43,133 nucleotides of DNA. It comes from Puniceicoccales bacterium (lineage in GTDB: Bacteria > Verrucomicrobiota > Verrucomicrobiia > Opitutales > JAIRKQ01). The translations under genes and the position numbers were made by a program. The first letter of the stretch is position 1. Each line of letters begins with the position of its first letter. The DNA lies in contig JAIRMM010000014.1 in assembly GCA_031258695.1 (NCBI GenBank), positions 1 through 43,133 on the forward strand, written 5' to 3'. Shown in pieces: positions 19,526 to 28,475 of the stretch. A model generated the notes under the pieces. The model was given only the letters and a program-made list of their open reading frames with translations, was not told the origin of the DNA and did not search any database.

Positions 19526-20774
19526 CGGACTTTAGAATGCTTAGCCTGGCTCGAAAACCTTCTTTCAATATCGACTGTACATCGGATGGCAGCCGTGATT
19601 TCTTTTTTTCAGAGTCATCGTCGGAAGTGGTAGTGGATTGATTCTTCGTGTCTTCGGATTTTAATGCCCGAATGTCTTGTAGGATGGCATCGATGGCGCG
19701 GGATTGTCCCCGTTCAGCGGCCTTCAGCAGGGTAGTTTCAAAGTTTATGGTTTCAGAAATTCCGGTTTTGACGGATTCCTTTGACCGGTGAATTTCTTCC
19801 AATATCCGAACCATGCGGTCGGGGTAATTGCCGTCCCCATCCAAAATACTTTCCAGTTGTTCGTAGATCCTCGCTTCTACGTCGCATAGAACCCTATACA
19901 TGTCGCAATTTTGTGATGAAACTTCATGGGAAATTTTCATGAGTTTTTTATAGTCGCCGTAGTAAATGCCACTGATTATGCCATCGATGGTATTGTCGTC
20001 GGCTAACCCATAGGCAGAATTTATTGCTTCTACGGTTATTTCGTTGCCACAAAAGGTTGCCATTCGGTCAAGGATCGATTCCGCATCTCTGACACCACCG
20101 TTGGCAAGGCGGGCAATGGTAAGAAGTGCACCTTCGAAAATTTTCATTCCTTCGCTCCGGGCGATTGCGGATAATTTTTCAGCCAAGGTGGCAATTGGTA
20201 CGGGCCGGAAGGAAAATCGCTGGCACCGGGACGTTATGGTTGGCAAAACTTTGTGGGCCTCGGTGGTGGCAAAGATAAATTTTACGTGGGTCGGTGGCTC
20301 TTCGAGGGTCTTGAGTAACGCATTGAAGGCGGCATTTGATAGCATATGCACTTCGTCGATGATATATATTTTATATTTGCATGAGATGGGAGCATATCGG
20401 CATTCCTCGCGGAGATCTCGAATTTGCTCGACGGAATTATTCGATGCTCCATCGATTTCTATGACGTCCAAGCAGCTACCCGATGCTATGGAGCGTGAAA
20501 TTTCATCGTCGGGGTCGAAATCTACGGAGGGCCCACCGCTAGCATTCAGAGCCATGGCCAATAGGCGGGCAGTGGTAGTTTTCCCCGTTCCCCGGGGACC
20601 AACAAATAGGTAGGCATGGGCAACACGACCCATATTTATGGCATTGGTTAATGTCCTAACGATGTGATCCTGCCCAATGATCTCCTCAAAAGTTTTTGGG
20701 CGCCAGCGAAGGGCAATTACCCTGTATTGGTTCTGACTTTTGTCCAAATTTCCTTCCACAAAACTTTTCTGCAT
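19518..20774 (-). CDS. dnaX: DNA polymerase III gamma/tau subunit (short, clamp loader)
   Basis: RWRPKTFEEIIGQDHIVRTLTNAI, GPRGTGKTTTARLLA (Walker A), IIDEVHMLSNAAFNALLKTLEEPPTHVKFIFATTE. Overlaps the xer gene by 8 nt. Confidence 0.95.
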   Translation of the reverse strand: MQKSFVEGNLDKSQNQYRVIALRWRPKTFEEIIGQDHIVRTLTNAINMGRVAHAYLFVGPRGTGKTTTARLLAMALNASGGPSVDFDPDDEISRSIASGSCLDVIEIDGASNNSVEQIRDLREECRYAPISCKYKIYIIDEVHMLSNAAFNALLKTLEEPPTHVKFIFATTEAHKVLPTITSRCQRFSFRPVPIATLAEKLSAIARSEGMKIFEGALLTIARLANGGVRDAESILDRMATFCGNEITVEAINSAYGLADDNTIDGIISGIYYGDYKKLMKISHEVSSQNCDMYRVLCDVEARIYEQLESILDGDGNYPDRMVRILEEIHRSKESVKTGISETINFETTLLKAAERGQSRAIDAILQDIRALKSEDTKNQSTTTSDDDSEKKKSRLPSDVQSILKEGFRARLSILKSDG

Positions 20775-21073
20775 AGAATCCTATGGCATGCAGATGCTGC
20801 AAGTTATCTCTCCAAAGTAAAGTGATATCAAAATGCCCCGCAGGGAAAATTTTTGGAAAACCCACGGCCAAATCCATAGTCCCGGTTGCAAGCACGATGG
20901 CCGCCACAATGTCCCCACTTTGGAACGAAATTTTATGAACATCCATTGGAAATGGGATGGGCGAATTAAAATTTTATAAAAAATTTTTATCCGCTTCTTC
21001 CTTTCATGGGAGCGGTGATCAGGGCATATTTTGCATTTTTCCTAACCAAATTTTCCATAATATTTATTGACTG

Positions 21074-21108
21074 TGGGGAAAAATGGGAGATACTGTTTGA
21101 AAGTGGTG
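21074..21108 (+). promoter_or_regulatory. Candidate MraZ autoregulatory box: TGGGN-like repeats at exact 10-bp period
   Basis: TGGGG (21074), TGGGA (21084), TGTTT (21094), TGGTG (21104), each separated by 5 nt, upstream of mraZ ATG at 21128. Confidence 0.65.
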
Positions 21109-21127
21109 ATTTAGGGCAAAGGTCAAA

Positions 21128-21586
21128 ATGTTGCAAAATTCGAATAACATTTATGTAGGTGAGCACCGGCGCAACCCGGACGAGAAAGGTAGGGTACTGT
21201 TGCCGGCGAAGTGGAGATTTGGGCCCGAACAACACGAGGTATACATTGCCATCCCTAATCCATCCGGATGCATAATCGTTTATCCTCCCAAAATGGTAGA
21301 AAAATTGAGAGAAAAGGCTTACAATGTGAGCCTAGGAGATAAAAAGGGTCAAAAAACCCTCACGAGACTTTTTTCGAAGGCCGACCAGCTTACCTGTGAT
21401 AGCCAGGGGAGGATTTTGCTCAACCAAATGCTCTGTGTCCACGGAGGATTAAGCAGGGAAATCCTGATGGTGGGTAATTTCATAACTTTTAGCATCTGGG
21501 ATCCGGTAAGGTACGAAAAATATTTGAGTAAGGATGAGGAAGAGGATGACGAAATCAGCGTAATTTTAACGCAGCTTGGACTATGA
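21128..21586 (+). CDS. mraZ: Transcriptional regulator MraZ
   Basis: GEHRRNPDEKGRVLLPAKWR, QLTCDSQGRILLNQMLCVHGGLSREILMVGNFITFSIWDPVRYEKYL; followed by rsmH. Confidence 0.93.
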   Translation: MLQNSNNIYVGEHRRNPDEKGRVLLPAKWRFGPEQHEVYIAIPNPSGCIIVYPPKMVEKLREKAYNVSLGDKKGQKTLTRLFSKADQLTCDSQGRILLNQMLCVHGGLSREILMVGNFITFSIWDPVRYEKYLSKDEEEDDEISVILTQLGL

Positions 21587-22527
21587 TAGGAGAGGCACAG
21601 TTATCATTATCCCATTGTTCGGTTCTTCTGAATGATGTCGTGGAATGGTTAAATCCATCCAAGGGTGGACAATTTTTGGACTGTACATTCGGGGGTGGGG
21701 GACACAGTGAAGCCTTGTTGCAGGCCAATGAAAAGAACTTTGTCTATGCCATTGACCGTGATCCAAGTGCCAAACAACGGGCCCAAAAGCTTTCGTTGAC
21801 CCACAGTAACTTTAGATTTTATCAGGTCAATTTTTCCGAGGTTGGCTGTCTGCGTGTGCCTCCACTGGACGGCATTGTAATGGATTTGGGAGTTTCGTCC
21901 TTCCAACTCGACGACGAAAATAGGGGTTTTTCTTTCAAGTATCACAGCCCATTGGACATGCGCATGGACAACGGTCGTGGGATCACGGCGGCGGACTTTC
22001 TATACAAGGCCAGTGAACGGGAATTGATAACAGCCATTCGGGACTACGGAGAGGAGGAATATTGGAAAAAAATCATCCCTACTATTTTGGACAATAGAAA
22101 AAATCCGGATATGAAATATGCCGACAGTTTTGCCAAAATCATCTCCGGCTGCATTCCCAAGAAAAAAGGACAAAAAATTCATCCGGCTACCAAAACATTT
22201 CAGGGGATAAGAATTTTCATTAACGATGAATTGGGTTCCCTGGAAGCGGCATTGCCCATTTTGTTCAACAAATTGGCGATGGGTGGGCGACTAGCCGTAA
22301 TCAGTTTCCATTCCCTGGAGGACAAAATCGTCAAAAAGTTTTTCAACCAAATGGCCGGGAAGGCGATCGATAAATTCGACAGTCAACCCCAACAAGAGCG
22401 AGTTTCCCATGCCAATATTTTAACAAAAAAACCGATTACTTCCGATGAAACCGAAGTGGATCATAATCCGCGCAGCCGATCTGCCAAATTACGCATTTTA
22501 GAAAAAACACGCAGCATACTAAATTGA
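21583..22527 (+). CDS. rsmH: 16S rRNA (cytosine1402-N4)-methyltransferase
   Basis: FLDCTFGGGGHSEALL, GIVMDLGVSSFQLDDENRGFSF, PLDMRMD, RLAVISFHSLEDKIVKKFF, NPRSRSAKLRILEKT. Confidence 0.96.
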   Translation: MIGEAQLSLSHCSVLLNDVVEWLNPSKGGQFLDCTFGGGGHSEALLQANEKNFVYAIDRDPSAKQRAQKLSLTHSNFRFYQVNFSEVGCLRVPPLDGIVMDLGVSSFQLDDENRGFSFKYHSPLDMRMDNGRGITAADFLYKASERELITAIRDYGEEEYWKKIIPTILDNRKNPDMKYADSFAKIISGCIPKKKGQKIHPATKTFQGIRIFINDELGSLEAALPILFNKLAMGGRLAVISFHSLEDKIVKKFFNQMAGKAIDKFDSQPQQERVSHANILTKKPITSDETEVDHNPRSRSAKLRILEKTRSILN

Positions 22528-22922
22528 ATATGGAAAATAAGTCAGACAGATTTTTTCAAATTTGTACATTGTTGTGCATAGGTGGTGTTTTTATGTCATT
22601 TTTTCTGTCTTTGTCTTTGGTTAAAGCGAGGCAAAACATAATATCATGGGGGCGAAAAATATCAGAACATGAGCGGATTTTATCCCTATATGTCACAAAA
22701 AACACAGAACTGGATAGGGAAATTTTAAAACTTAGCTCTACCCAGTCCCTACATGAATTCATCGAAACAAATGGCCTTGTGGTCGCAGATGTACACAATA
22801 CGGTAAAAGTGTCAAAAACGGAAGTCAATTTTTACGCCCTCAACCATTCGGTTGATAAGGTTGCAAATCGACTTCCCCAGGAAAAATTTCCAAAACAAAC
22901 TAGTCTAACCATGCGTAACTAA
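22524..22922 (+). CDS. FtsL-like small membrane protein of the dcw cluster
   Basis: Single N-terminal TM, then coiled-coil-like LDREILKLSST; position directly after rsmH. ATG at 22530 may be the true start. Confidence 0.55.
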   Translation: MNMENKSDRFFQICTLLCIGGVFMSFFLSLSLVKARQNIISWGRKISEHERILSLYVTKNTELDREILKLSSTQSLHEFIETNGLVVADVHNTVKVSKTEVNFYALNHSVDKVANRLPQEKFPKQTSLTMRN

Positions 22923-22951
22923 GATTACAACAATCAGGTAAACACACCATC

Positions 22952-23000
22952 CCCTAGGGCAGGACTCATAAAGAGAGATGCTATGAATCCTGACCCTAGG
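22952..23000. terminator. Imperfect inverted repeat between convergent genes, candidate bidirectional terminator
   Basis: ccctagggcaggactcat (22952-22969) versus atgaatcctgaccctagg (22983-23000): long stem with two internal mismatches, 13-nt loop, overlapping the recD2 stop. No clear U-tract. Confidence 0.5.
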
Positions 23001-25164
23001 CTGATAGGTACAGCCCTGTCAATCGTTTTGTCCTTTCCTTATTTTGGGCTGCAATGGAGTATGCCCTAGGGTCCCCAACGATAAACACTTTATTTTTTCC
23101 ACGGGTGATGGCGGTGTACAGAAGGTTGCGCTGTAGCATTATGTAATGCTGTTTCAACAGTGCAACTATTACGATGGGAAATTCACTACCCTGGGATTTG
23201 TGTATGCTTATGGCATAGGCCAAATGGATATCCGACAAATTCCCTTTGTTTAGGCATATGGTCTCATCTCCGAATTTGGCCGTTGCCGTGTGATCGTCGT
23301 TGTTTAAATAGGTTATATTGCCAAGGTCTCCGTTGAAAATATTCTTTTCGTAATTGTTTCTTATTTGAATGATTTTATCCGCAATCCTAAACTGGGTCCA
23401 AGGAACACCATACTCCTTCGGAATGAAGATGTTTTGAAAAGTGGTATTTAAATTTTCCGTTCCAATTATTCCCTGGTGTACGGGGACCAAAATCTGCACA
23501 TCGTTGATTGGGTCAACATTGTACCACATCGGAAGATACTTTTGACACAGGAGAGTTATCTTTTCCAAACAAATTTCAGGGGTTTCAGCCCCTATGAGGT
23601 GAAAATCGCGGGATGGATTAATATCGCCGAAGGAATGCATTATTTCTGGGCAATCTTCCACTCCATGGATGATGTTGTGGGCGACAGAAACGATTTCGCT
23701 GCAAGCTTCCTGGCGAAAGATTCTATCCAACCGCGTGACATGAAATTTTCCAGATTTTATAATGTCCCCCAATACATTTCCCGGGCCCACGGAAGGCAAT
23801 TGGTCGATATCACCGACAAGCAGCACGTGGGCGGTGGTTGGAAGCGCTCTAAACAATGATGCAGCCAGAAAAACATCAACCATGCTTGCCTCGTCTACTA
23901 CGATAAAATCCAATTTGAGCGGCATAGATTCGTCGTGCAAAAATGTGCGTTCCCCGGGCTTATATTGCAGTAACCTGTGAATGGTTTGGGCAGGTTTCCC
24001 CGTGGTTTCGGAAATTTTTTGGGCAGCGCGCCCCGTGGGAGCACACAGTACGATGTTTGCTTTTTTGGCAGAAAGAATTGTCACAAGGGAACGGAGGATG
24101 GTCGTTTTCCCAGTCCCGGGTCCACCGGTCAAGATCGATACTTTGTTGGTCAACGCAGCTTCGATGGCTGCAATTTGTGCCGGTGCAAATGCCAAACTCT
24201 CACGCTTTTGTACCCAATCGATCGCTTTTTCTGTCCAAATATCGGGCAGCGTTGAACTTTTATCGAAGAGAATATTTTGCAAACACTTGGCTATGGTATC
24301 TTCCATGTTTTTCAGCGATGACTTTTGTACGATTTCATCGGAGATCATGCACAACCTCCCGAAGGTGATTAACTTTTCAACGCGTTCGTTTATCCTGTCG
24401 GGAGACAATTCCAACAAAATTTGTGCTGATTTTAGTAACTGTTGGCGGTGGATACACGTATGGCCATCATCTTCGGCCAGCGATAAAATGTGCATAATTC
24501 CAGCATCGATACGGGATGAATGCGTGGAAGGGATGCCAAGATTTTTCGCAATTTTATCGGCTGTTTTGAATCCCACCCCTTGTACCTCCTGGGCAACGCG
24601 ATAGGGATCGGTTTCCAAAATTGTCCGTGCTCCAACACCATATTTCTCGTATAATTTGATGCACAGCGCATTGGTCACATCGTAGGTCTGCAAAAAAATC
24701 ATGATATCCCGTATGGCAAATTGGGAATCCCAGGCATCTTTTATCTTTGCCGCACGCTGTTTCCCAATCCCATCAACTTCCAACAACCGAGCAGATTCGG
24801 TCGACAGAATATTAAACGTATCCGCTCCGAAATAATCTACTATTTTCTTCGCATAGATTTTCCCAATTCCTTCGATTAATCCGCTACCCAGGTAACGCCG
24901 AATACCCCTAATATCGGAAGGCAATTTGGACTCGAAGTGTTCCACATTAAACTGCTTCCCATGCCTTTCGTGGACCGTCCAATTCCCTGTCATTTCCAAG
25001 GTTTCCCCAGGCTGAACGCCCGGTAAAATTCCACACGCCGTTATCTTACTTCCCGATTCCGATTCCTTGACCTCTATGATACTATAGAAATTGGTATCGT
25101 TTCGAAAAATAATCCTTTCGAGTACGCCTGCTATGGTTGGTTTCGACTCTTCTGTTTCGGTCAC
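22996..25164 (-). CDS. recD2: RecD2-type ATP-dependent DNA helicase
   Basis: VSILTGGPGTGKTTILRSL, FIVVDEASMVDVFLAASLFRALPTTAHVLLVGDIDQLPSVGPGNVLGDII, LAYAISIHKSQGSEFPIVIVAL, LLYTAITRGKNKVFIVGD. GTG start. Confidence 0.94.
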   Translation of the reverse strand: MTETEESKPTIAGVLERIIFRNDTNFYSIIEVKESESGSKITACGILPGVQPGETLEMTGNWTVHERHGKQFNVEHFESKLPSDIRGIRRYLGSGLIEGIGKIYAKKIVDYFGADTFNILSTESARLLEVDGIGKQRAAKIKDAWDSQFAIRDIMIFLQTYDVTNALCIKLYEKYGVGARTILETDPYRVAQEVQGVGFKTADKIAKNLGIPSTHSSRIDAGIMHILSLAEDDGHTCIHRQQLLKSAQILLELSPDRINERVEKLITFGRLCMISDEIVQKSSLKNMEDTIAKCLQNILFDKSSTLPDIWTEKAIDWVQKRESLAFAPAQIAAIEAALTNKVSILTGGPGTGKTTILRSLVTILSAKKANIVLCAPTGRAAQKISETTGKPAQTIHRLLQYKPGERTFLHDESMPLKLDFIVVDEASMVDVFLAASLFRALPTTAHVLLVGDIDQLPSVGPGNVLGDIIKSGKFHVTRLDRIFRQEACSEIVSVAHNIIHGVEDCPEIMHSFGDINPSRDFHLIGAETPEICLEKITLLCQKYLPMWYNVDPINDVQILVPVHQGIIGTENLNTTFQNIFIPKEYGVPWTQFRIADKIIQIRNNYEKNIFNGDLGNITYLNNDDHTATAKFGDETICLNKGNLSDIHLAYAISIHKSQGSEFPIVIVALLKQHYIMLQRNLLYTAITRGKNKVFIVGDPRAYSIAAQNKERTKRLTGLYLSA

Positions 25165-25358
25165 CTATTCCCCCATGGTAATGGTTGGTGCAACATTTTC
25201 TGCCAAAACCTCATCGTCTCCGCCCATGCGACCACCGGCGATGCATACCTAATTTTGCTAATGTTTTGCATGGCCAACAAAAAACTCAGTAATCCAATAA
25301 TTGCAAGTGTTTAAGCATTTTCCATGGGTTTGAACATAAACCATTGAAGAGGGCAGGG

Positions 25359-26372
25359 CTAATAGTTTAAAATTTTCATGCCCTCCATGATATAATTTTG
25401 CACATAATCCTTTACGGCGGCTTTTAGAGATGTAACTTGCTGGTCATATCCCAGGCTGCGCAGCTTCGAAATATCTGCACAGGTATGGTATTGGTATTTG
25501 TCTTTTAACTCACTTGGCATATCGATAAATTCTATGCAGGCTTCCCTGCCCATGGCTTCAAAAACGGCCAGTGCTAATTCTTTCCATGTGGATGCCACTC
25601 CAGAACCAAGATTATAGGTGCCATGGGTGGGATTCCCATTGGCCACTTCTGGAATTTCTGCCAAGAATATTGTCATGGCAACGGCATCTTTTACATACAA
25701 AAAATCCCGCCTCTGTTCCCCATCCTTAAATTCCTGCCTGCCACTTTTGAACAGGTACACCTTGCCACTTGCGAGAATTGATTCGTAGGCCCTTAATACC
25801 ATGCTACGCATGTTGCCCTTGTGATATTCATTGGGGCCGAAAACATTGAAATATTTCATGCCATGGACGCGTAAATTGTTTCTAGCGGCGTACAAATCGA
25901 AGAGATGTTTGGAATATCCGTACATGTTCAATGGGCGTAGGTCGGTGTTCGGAAAAACTTCATCGGACATTCCCCGGGAACAATCCCCGTAGGTGGCCGC
26001 CGATGATGCATAGACAAAACGGATATGTCCGCTGTGTGCAAAATTTGCCAATGTCTTTGTGTATTCGTAATTGTTTTTAATCAGATAGGTTGCGTTCTTT
26101 TCCGTGGTTGACGAACATGCCCCAAGGTGAAAGATATGAGTAACCGTATTCATCTTGGGATCTTTTTTTTCTACCATGTCAAGCATGGTATCCGCTTCGA
26201 CATAGTCGTTGAACCGCAGGGGAACAATGTTGAGAAATTTATTGTCACTGCCTAAAAAATCTGAAACGATGATATTTTCAAATCCCCTGTTGTTCAATTC
26301 ACCGATCAAAGCACTCCCAATGAATCCAGCACCGCCCGTGACTAAAATAGTTCCTGCCTCTGAAAGTTTCAT
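25359..26372 (-). CDS. hldD: ADP-L-glycero-D-manno-heptose 6-epimerase
   Basis: ILVTGGAGFIGSALIGELNNRG, LGACSSTTEKNATYLIKNNYEYTKTLA, YGYSKHLFDLYAA, MKYFNVFGPNEYHKGNMRSMVLRAY, RRDFLYVKDAV. Confidence 0.9.
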   Translation of the reverse strand: MKLSEAGTILVTGGAGFIGSALIGELNNRGFENIIVSDFLGSDNKFLNIVPLRFNDYVEADTMLDMVEKKDPKMNTVTHIFHLGACSSTTEKNATYLIKNNYEYTKTLANFAHSGHIRFVYASSAATYGDCSRGMSDEVFPNTDLRPLNMYGYSKHLFDLYAARNNLRVHGMKYFNVFGPNEYHKGNMRSMVLRAYESILASGKVYLFKSGRQEFKDGEQRRDFLYVKDAVAMTIFLAEIPEVANGNPTHGTYNLGSGVASTWKELALAVFEAMGREACIEFIDMPSELKDKYQYHTCADISKLRSLGYDQQVTSLKAAVKDYVQNYIMEGMKILNY

Positions 26373-26534
26373 GGGCTTGGATGATTAAAATTTTTTGCCC
26401 ATTGGCAATAGCCGACATAAAATCTACGAACTATTCAAGCCGTTATCTTTCTAACCATGGACAGGGAAAGGATCTGAAAAGTGTGTGAGATTTTAACGTT
26501 GATTAAAGATTTGGGATATGTATCTTGCTTGTCA

Positions 26535-26996
26535 ATGAAATGCCCGAAGTGCGGACATTTATGTTCAAAAGTTACCGATACTCGCGTTACTGCGGATATG
26601 ACTTCCATCCGCCGCAGGCGCGTATGCCTAAAGTGCGACCATAGGTTTTTTACGAATGAAATCCCGTGCATCGAATACCCAATGGTTATTAAACGGGACG
26701 GCCGAAAGGAAGAGTTTGACGGAGAAAAAATCAAAGCCGGGCTGATGAAAGCGTTTAAAAAACAAAACGGAATCAAGGAAAAAATTAATAATATCCTCAA
26801 TGGGGTTTTGGCAGAAATTATTTCGAAATACCCGGAAAAAGTTCCTTCGGAGAAAATTGGAGCCATGATAATGGACCAACTGAGGACCAGCGAACCAGTC
26901 GCCTATCTGCGCTTCGCCAGCGTACACAAAAATTTCGAAACGGCAAAAGATTTCGCCCTAGAATTCGAACAGCTGTTGCTAGACCTCCCCAAGTAG
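26535..26996 (+). CDS. nrdR: Transcriptional repressor NrdR
   Basis: MKCPKCGHLCSKVTDTRVTADMTSIRRRRVCLKCDHRFFTNE plus ATP-cone (VIKRDGRKEEFDGEKIKAGLMKAF). Confidence 0.94.
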   Translation: MKCPKCGHLCSKVTDTRVTADMTSIRRRRVCLKCDHRFFTNEIPCIEYPMVIKRDGRKEEFDGEKIKAGLMKAFKKQNGIKEKINNILNGVLAEIISKYPEKVPSEKIGAMIMDQLRTSEPVAYLRFASVHKNFETAKDFALEFEQLLLDLPK

Positions 26997-27134
26997 AGAA
27001 TCAAATAAAAAATTAAAATCTCAGCATCATATTTCTGCTGCGGAATTTTCCGAATTTTTGACATAAATGATTGACATTTTCGAACAAAAAAACACACCGC
27101 ATACCTGCGGCCTGGGAAGAAGGAGGAAAGATAT

Positions 27135-28472
27135 GTGGATAAAAATATGAATAGTGAGATAAGCCATGAGATAATAAAACGCTTCGGAGTGTTGATAGAG
27201 AAAAAAGTCTGTGGGGAAGAACTGACCGACAATGAAATACGAGAGATAACAAATGCCATAATTACCCAAAGAATTCCTGATTTCCAGCTATCGGCTTTTT
27301 TGATGGCGGTGTATTTCCAAAGTATGAGTATCCAGGAGGCTTCGACATGGACGGAAGAATTGATGCTGTCCGGTGATATCATCGACATTGGGATGATTTC
27401 GGGCCCCAAGGTTGATAGGTGTTCCACGGGAGGAGTAGGAGATAAGTCGGCTTTTGTATTGATGGCAATAGCTGCCTGTTGTGGAATAGCAGTTCCCACA
27501 TTGGTCGATAGCTACGACGGGTTGATCATTTCTGATTTGGACAAAATGTCATCAATCCCCGGGTTTGACCATAAATTTGATACTAAAAAGTTTCAAAAAC
27601 AACTTAAAAAAATGGGATGTTGCTACTATAAACAGCCGGAAAATATTGCACCCGTAGATGTGACTCTCGATAAGGTTAGGCGTCTAATTGGCACAATTTC
27701 CAGTGTTCCGCTTGTGACGGGAAGCATTTTGGGGAGCAAATTATCTTCCGGGGCGGACGGCGTCGTTGTCGATGTTAAGTGGGGCAACGGTTCCTTCGTG
27801 AAGGATATGGAGCAAGCCAAACAGCTCGGTAGAATGATAACGCGGGTCGCTCGGGCTTTGAATAAAAAGTGCATTGCGATTGTGACGGATGCCAATCAAC
27901 CCCTTGGAAAAACGGTGGGGACTTGGTTGGAAATCAAAGAAACCATCGAATTACTACAGGGACAGGGCGATGCAGAAATGCAAGATTTAATCCTGCGAGT
28001 TGGTATGGAATTTATCAGATTAGCGGGAGTCGCAGGGTCAACATTGTCAGCCAAACAATTGATCATCAAAAAACTTTCCGATGGATCAGCCCTAAATAAA
28101 TTTAAAGAATTGATAGCAGAACAGGGAGGAGATGTGTCATATATCGACAACCCGGAAAAATATCCGCAGGCTAAATATTCCCGCAAACTATCTGCGCAAA
28201 AACGGGGCTACATACACACGGTAAACGCCGGTATGATTGCGCGGGGGGTAAGTATTTTGTCCAAAAAACCCGATGGGACCATAGACCACATGGTTGGGGT
28301 ATCCGACATAATGAAAGTTGGCATGCAGATTAAACAAGGGGAGCCGCTCATAATGATTCACTATAACGATGAAACAAACCTTGAATCCGCCCTGGAGTAC
28401 TTTAGGGATGCCTATAGGCTTGCTCCGAAAAGGCCGGCATTAAATGAATTAATCGTGGAACGCATTGCATAG
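27135..28472 (+). CDS. Divergent thymidine/pyrimidine-nucleoside phosphorylase family protein
   Basis: VDRCSTGGVGDKSAFVL, ISSVPLVTGSILGSKLSSGADGVVVDVKWGNGSFVK, MITRVARALNKKCIAIVTDANQPLGKTVGTWLEIKE. AGGAGG RBS 8 nt before GTG. Confidence 0.88.
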   Translation: MDKNMNSEISHEIIKRFGVLIEKKVCGEELTDNEIREITNAIITQRIPDFQLSAFLMAVYFQSMSIQEASTWTEELMLSGDIIDIGMISGPKVDRCSTGGVGDKSAFVLMAIAACCGIAVPTLVDSYDGLIISDLDKMSSIPGFDHKFDTKKFQKQLKKMGCCYYKQPENIAPVDVTLDKVRRLIGTISSVPLVTGSILGSKLSSGADGVVVDVKWGNGSFVKDMEQAKQLGRMITRVARALNKKCIAIVTDANQPLGKTVGTWLEIKETIELLQGQGDAEMQDLILRVGMEFIRLAGVAGSTLSAKQLIIKKLSDGSALNKFKELIAEQGGDVSYIDNPEKYPQAKYSRKLSAQKRGYIHTVNAGMIARGVSILSKKPDGTIDHMVGVSDIMKVGMQIKQGEPLIMIHYNDETNLESALEYFRDAYRLAPKRPALNELIVERIA

Positions 28473-28475
28473 CAT

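Noticed and set aside
19099-20613. Plus-strand ORFs of 180 and 189 aa within xer and dnaX
   Set aside because: Antisense to unambiguous XerC/D and DnaX coding sequence.
20686-20946. 86-aa minus ORF overlapping the dnaX start
   Set aside because: 88-nt out-of-frame overlap with dnaX and no recognisable family; could be real but not supportable from sequence alone.
23981-24604. 207-aa plus ORF inside recD2
   Set aside because: Antisense to the conserved helicase domain; arginine/serine-rich composition typical of shadow frames.
25165-25250. Minus-strand short peptide MGGDDEVLAENVAPTITMGE* abutting the recD2 GTG start
   Set aside because: Only ~20 codons with no clear RBS or homology; not enough to call a leader peptide.
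27133-27150. Mini-ORF ATG TGG ATA AAA ATA TGA just after a perfect AGGAGG
   Set aside because: The RBS spacing better fits the GTG at 27135 that starts the phosphorylase; the six-codon frame is probably incidental.
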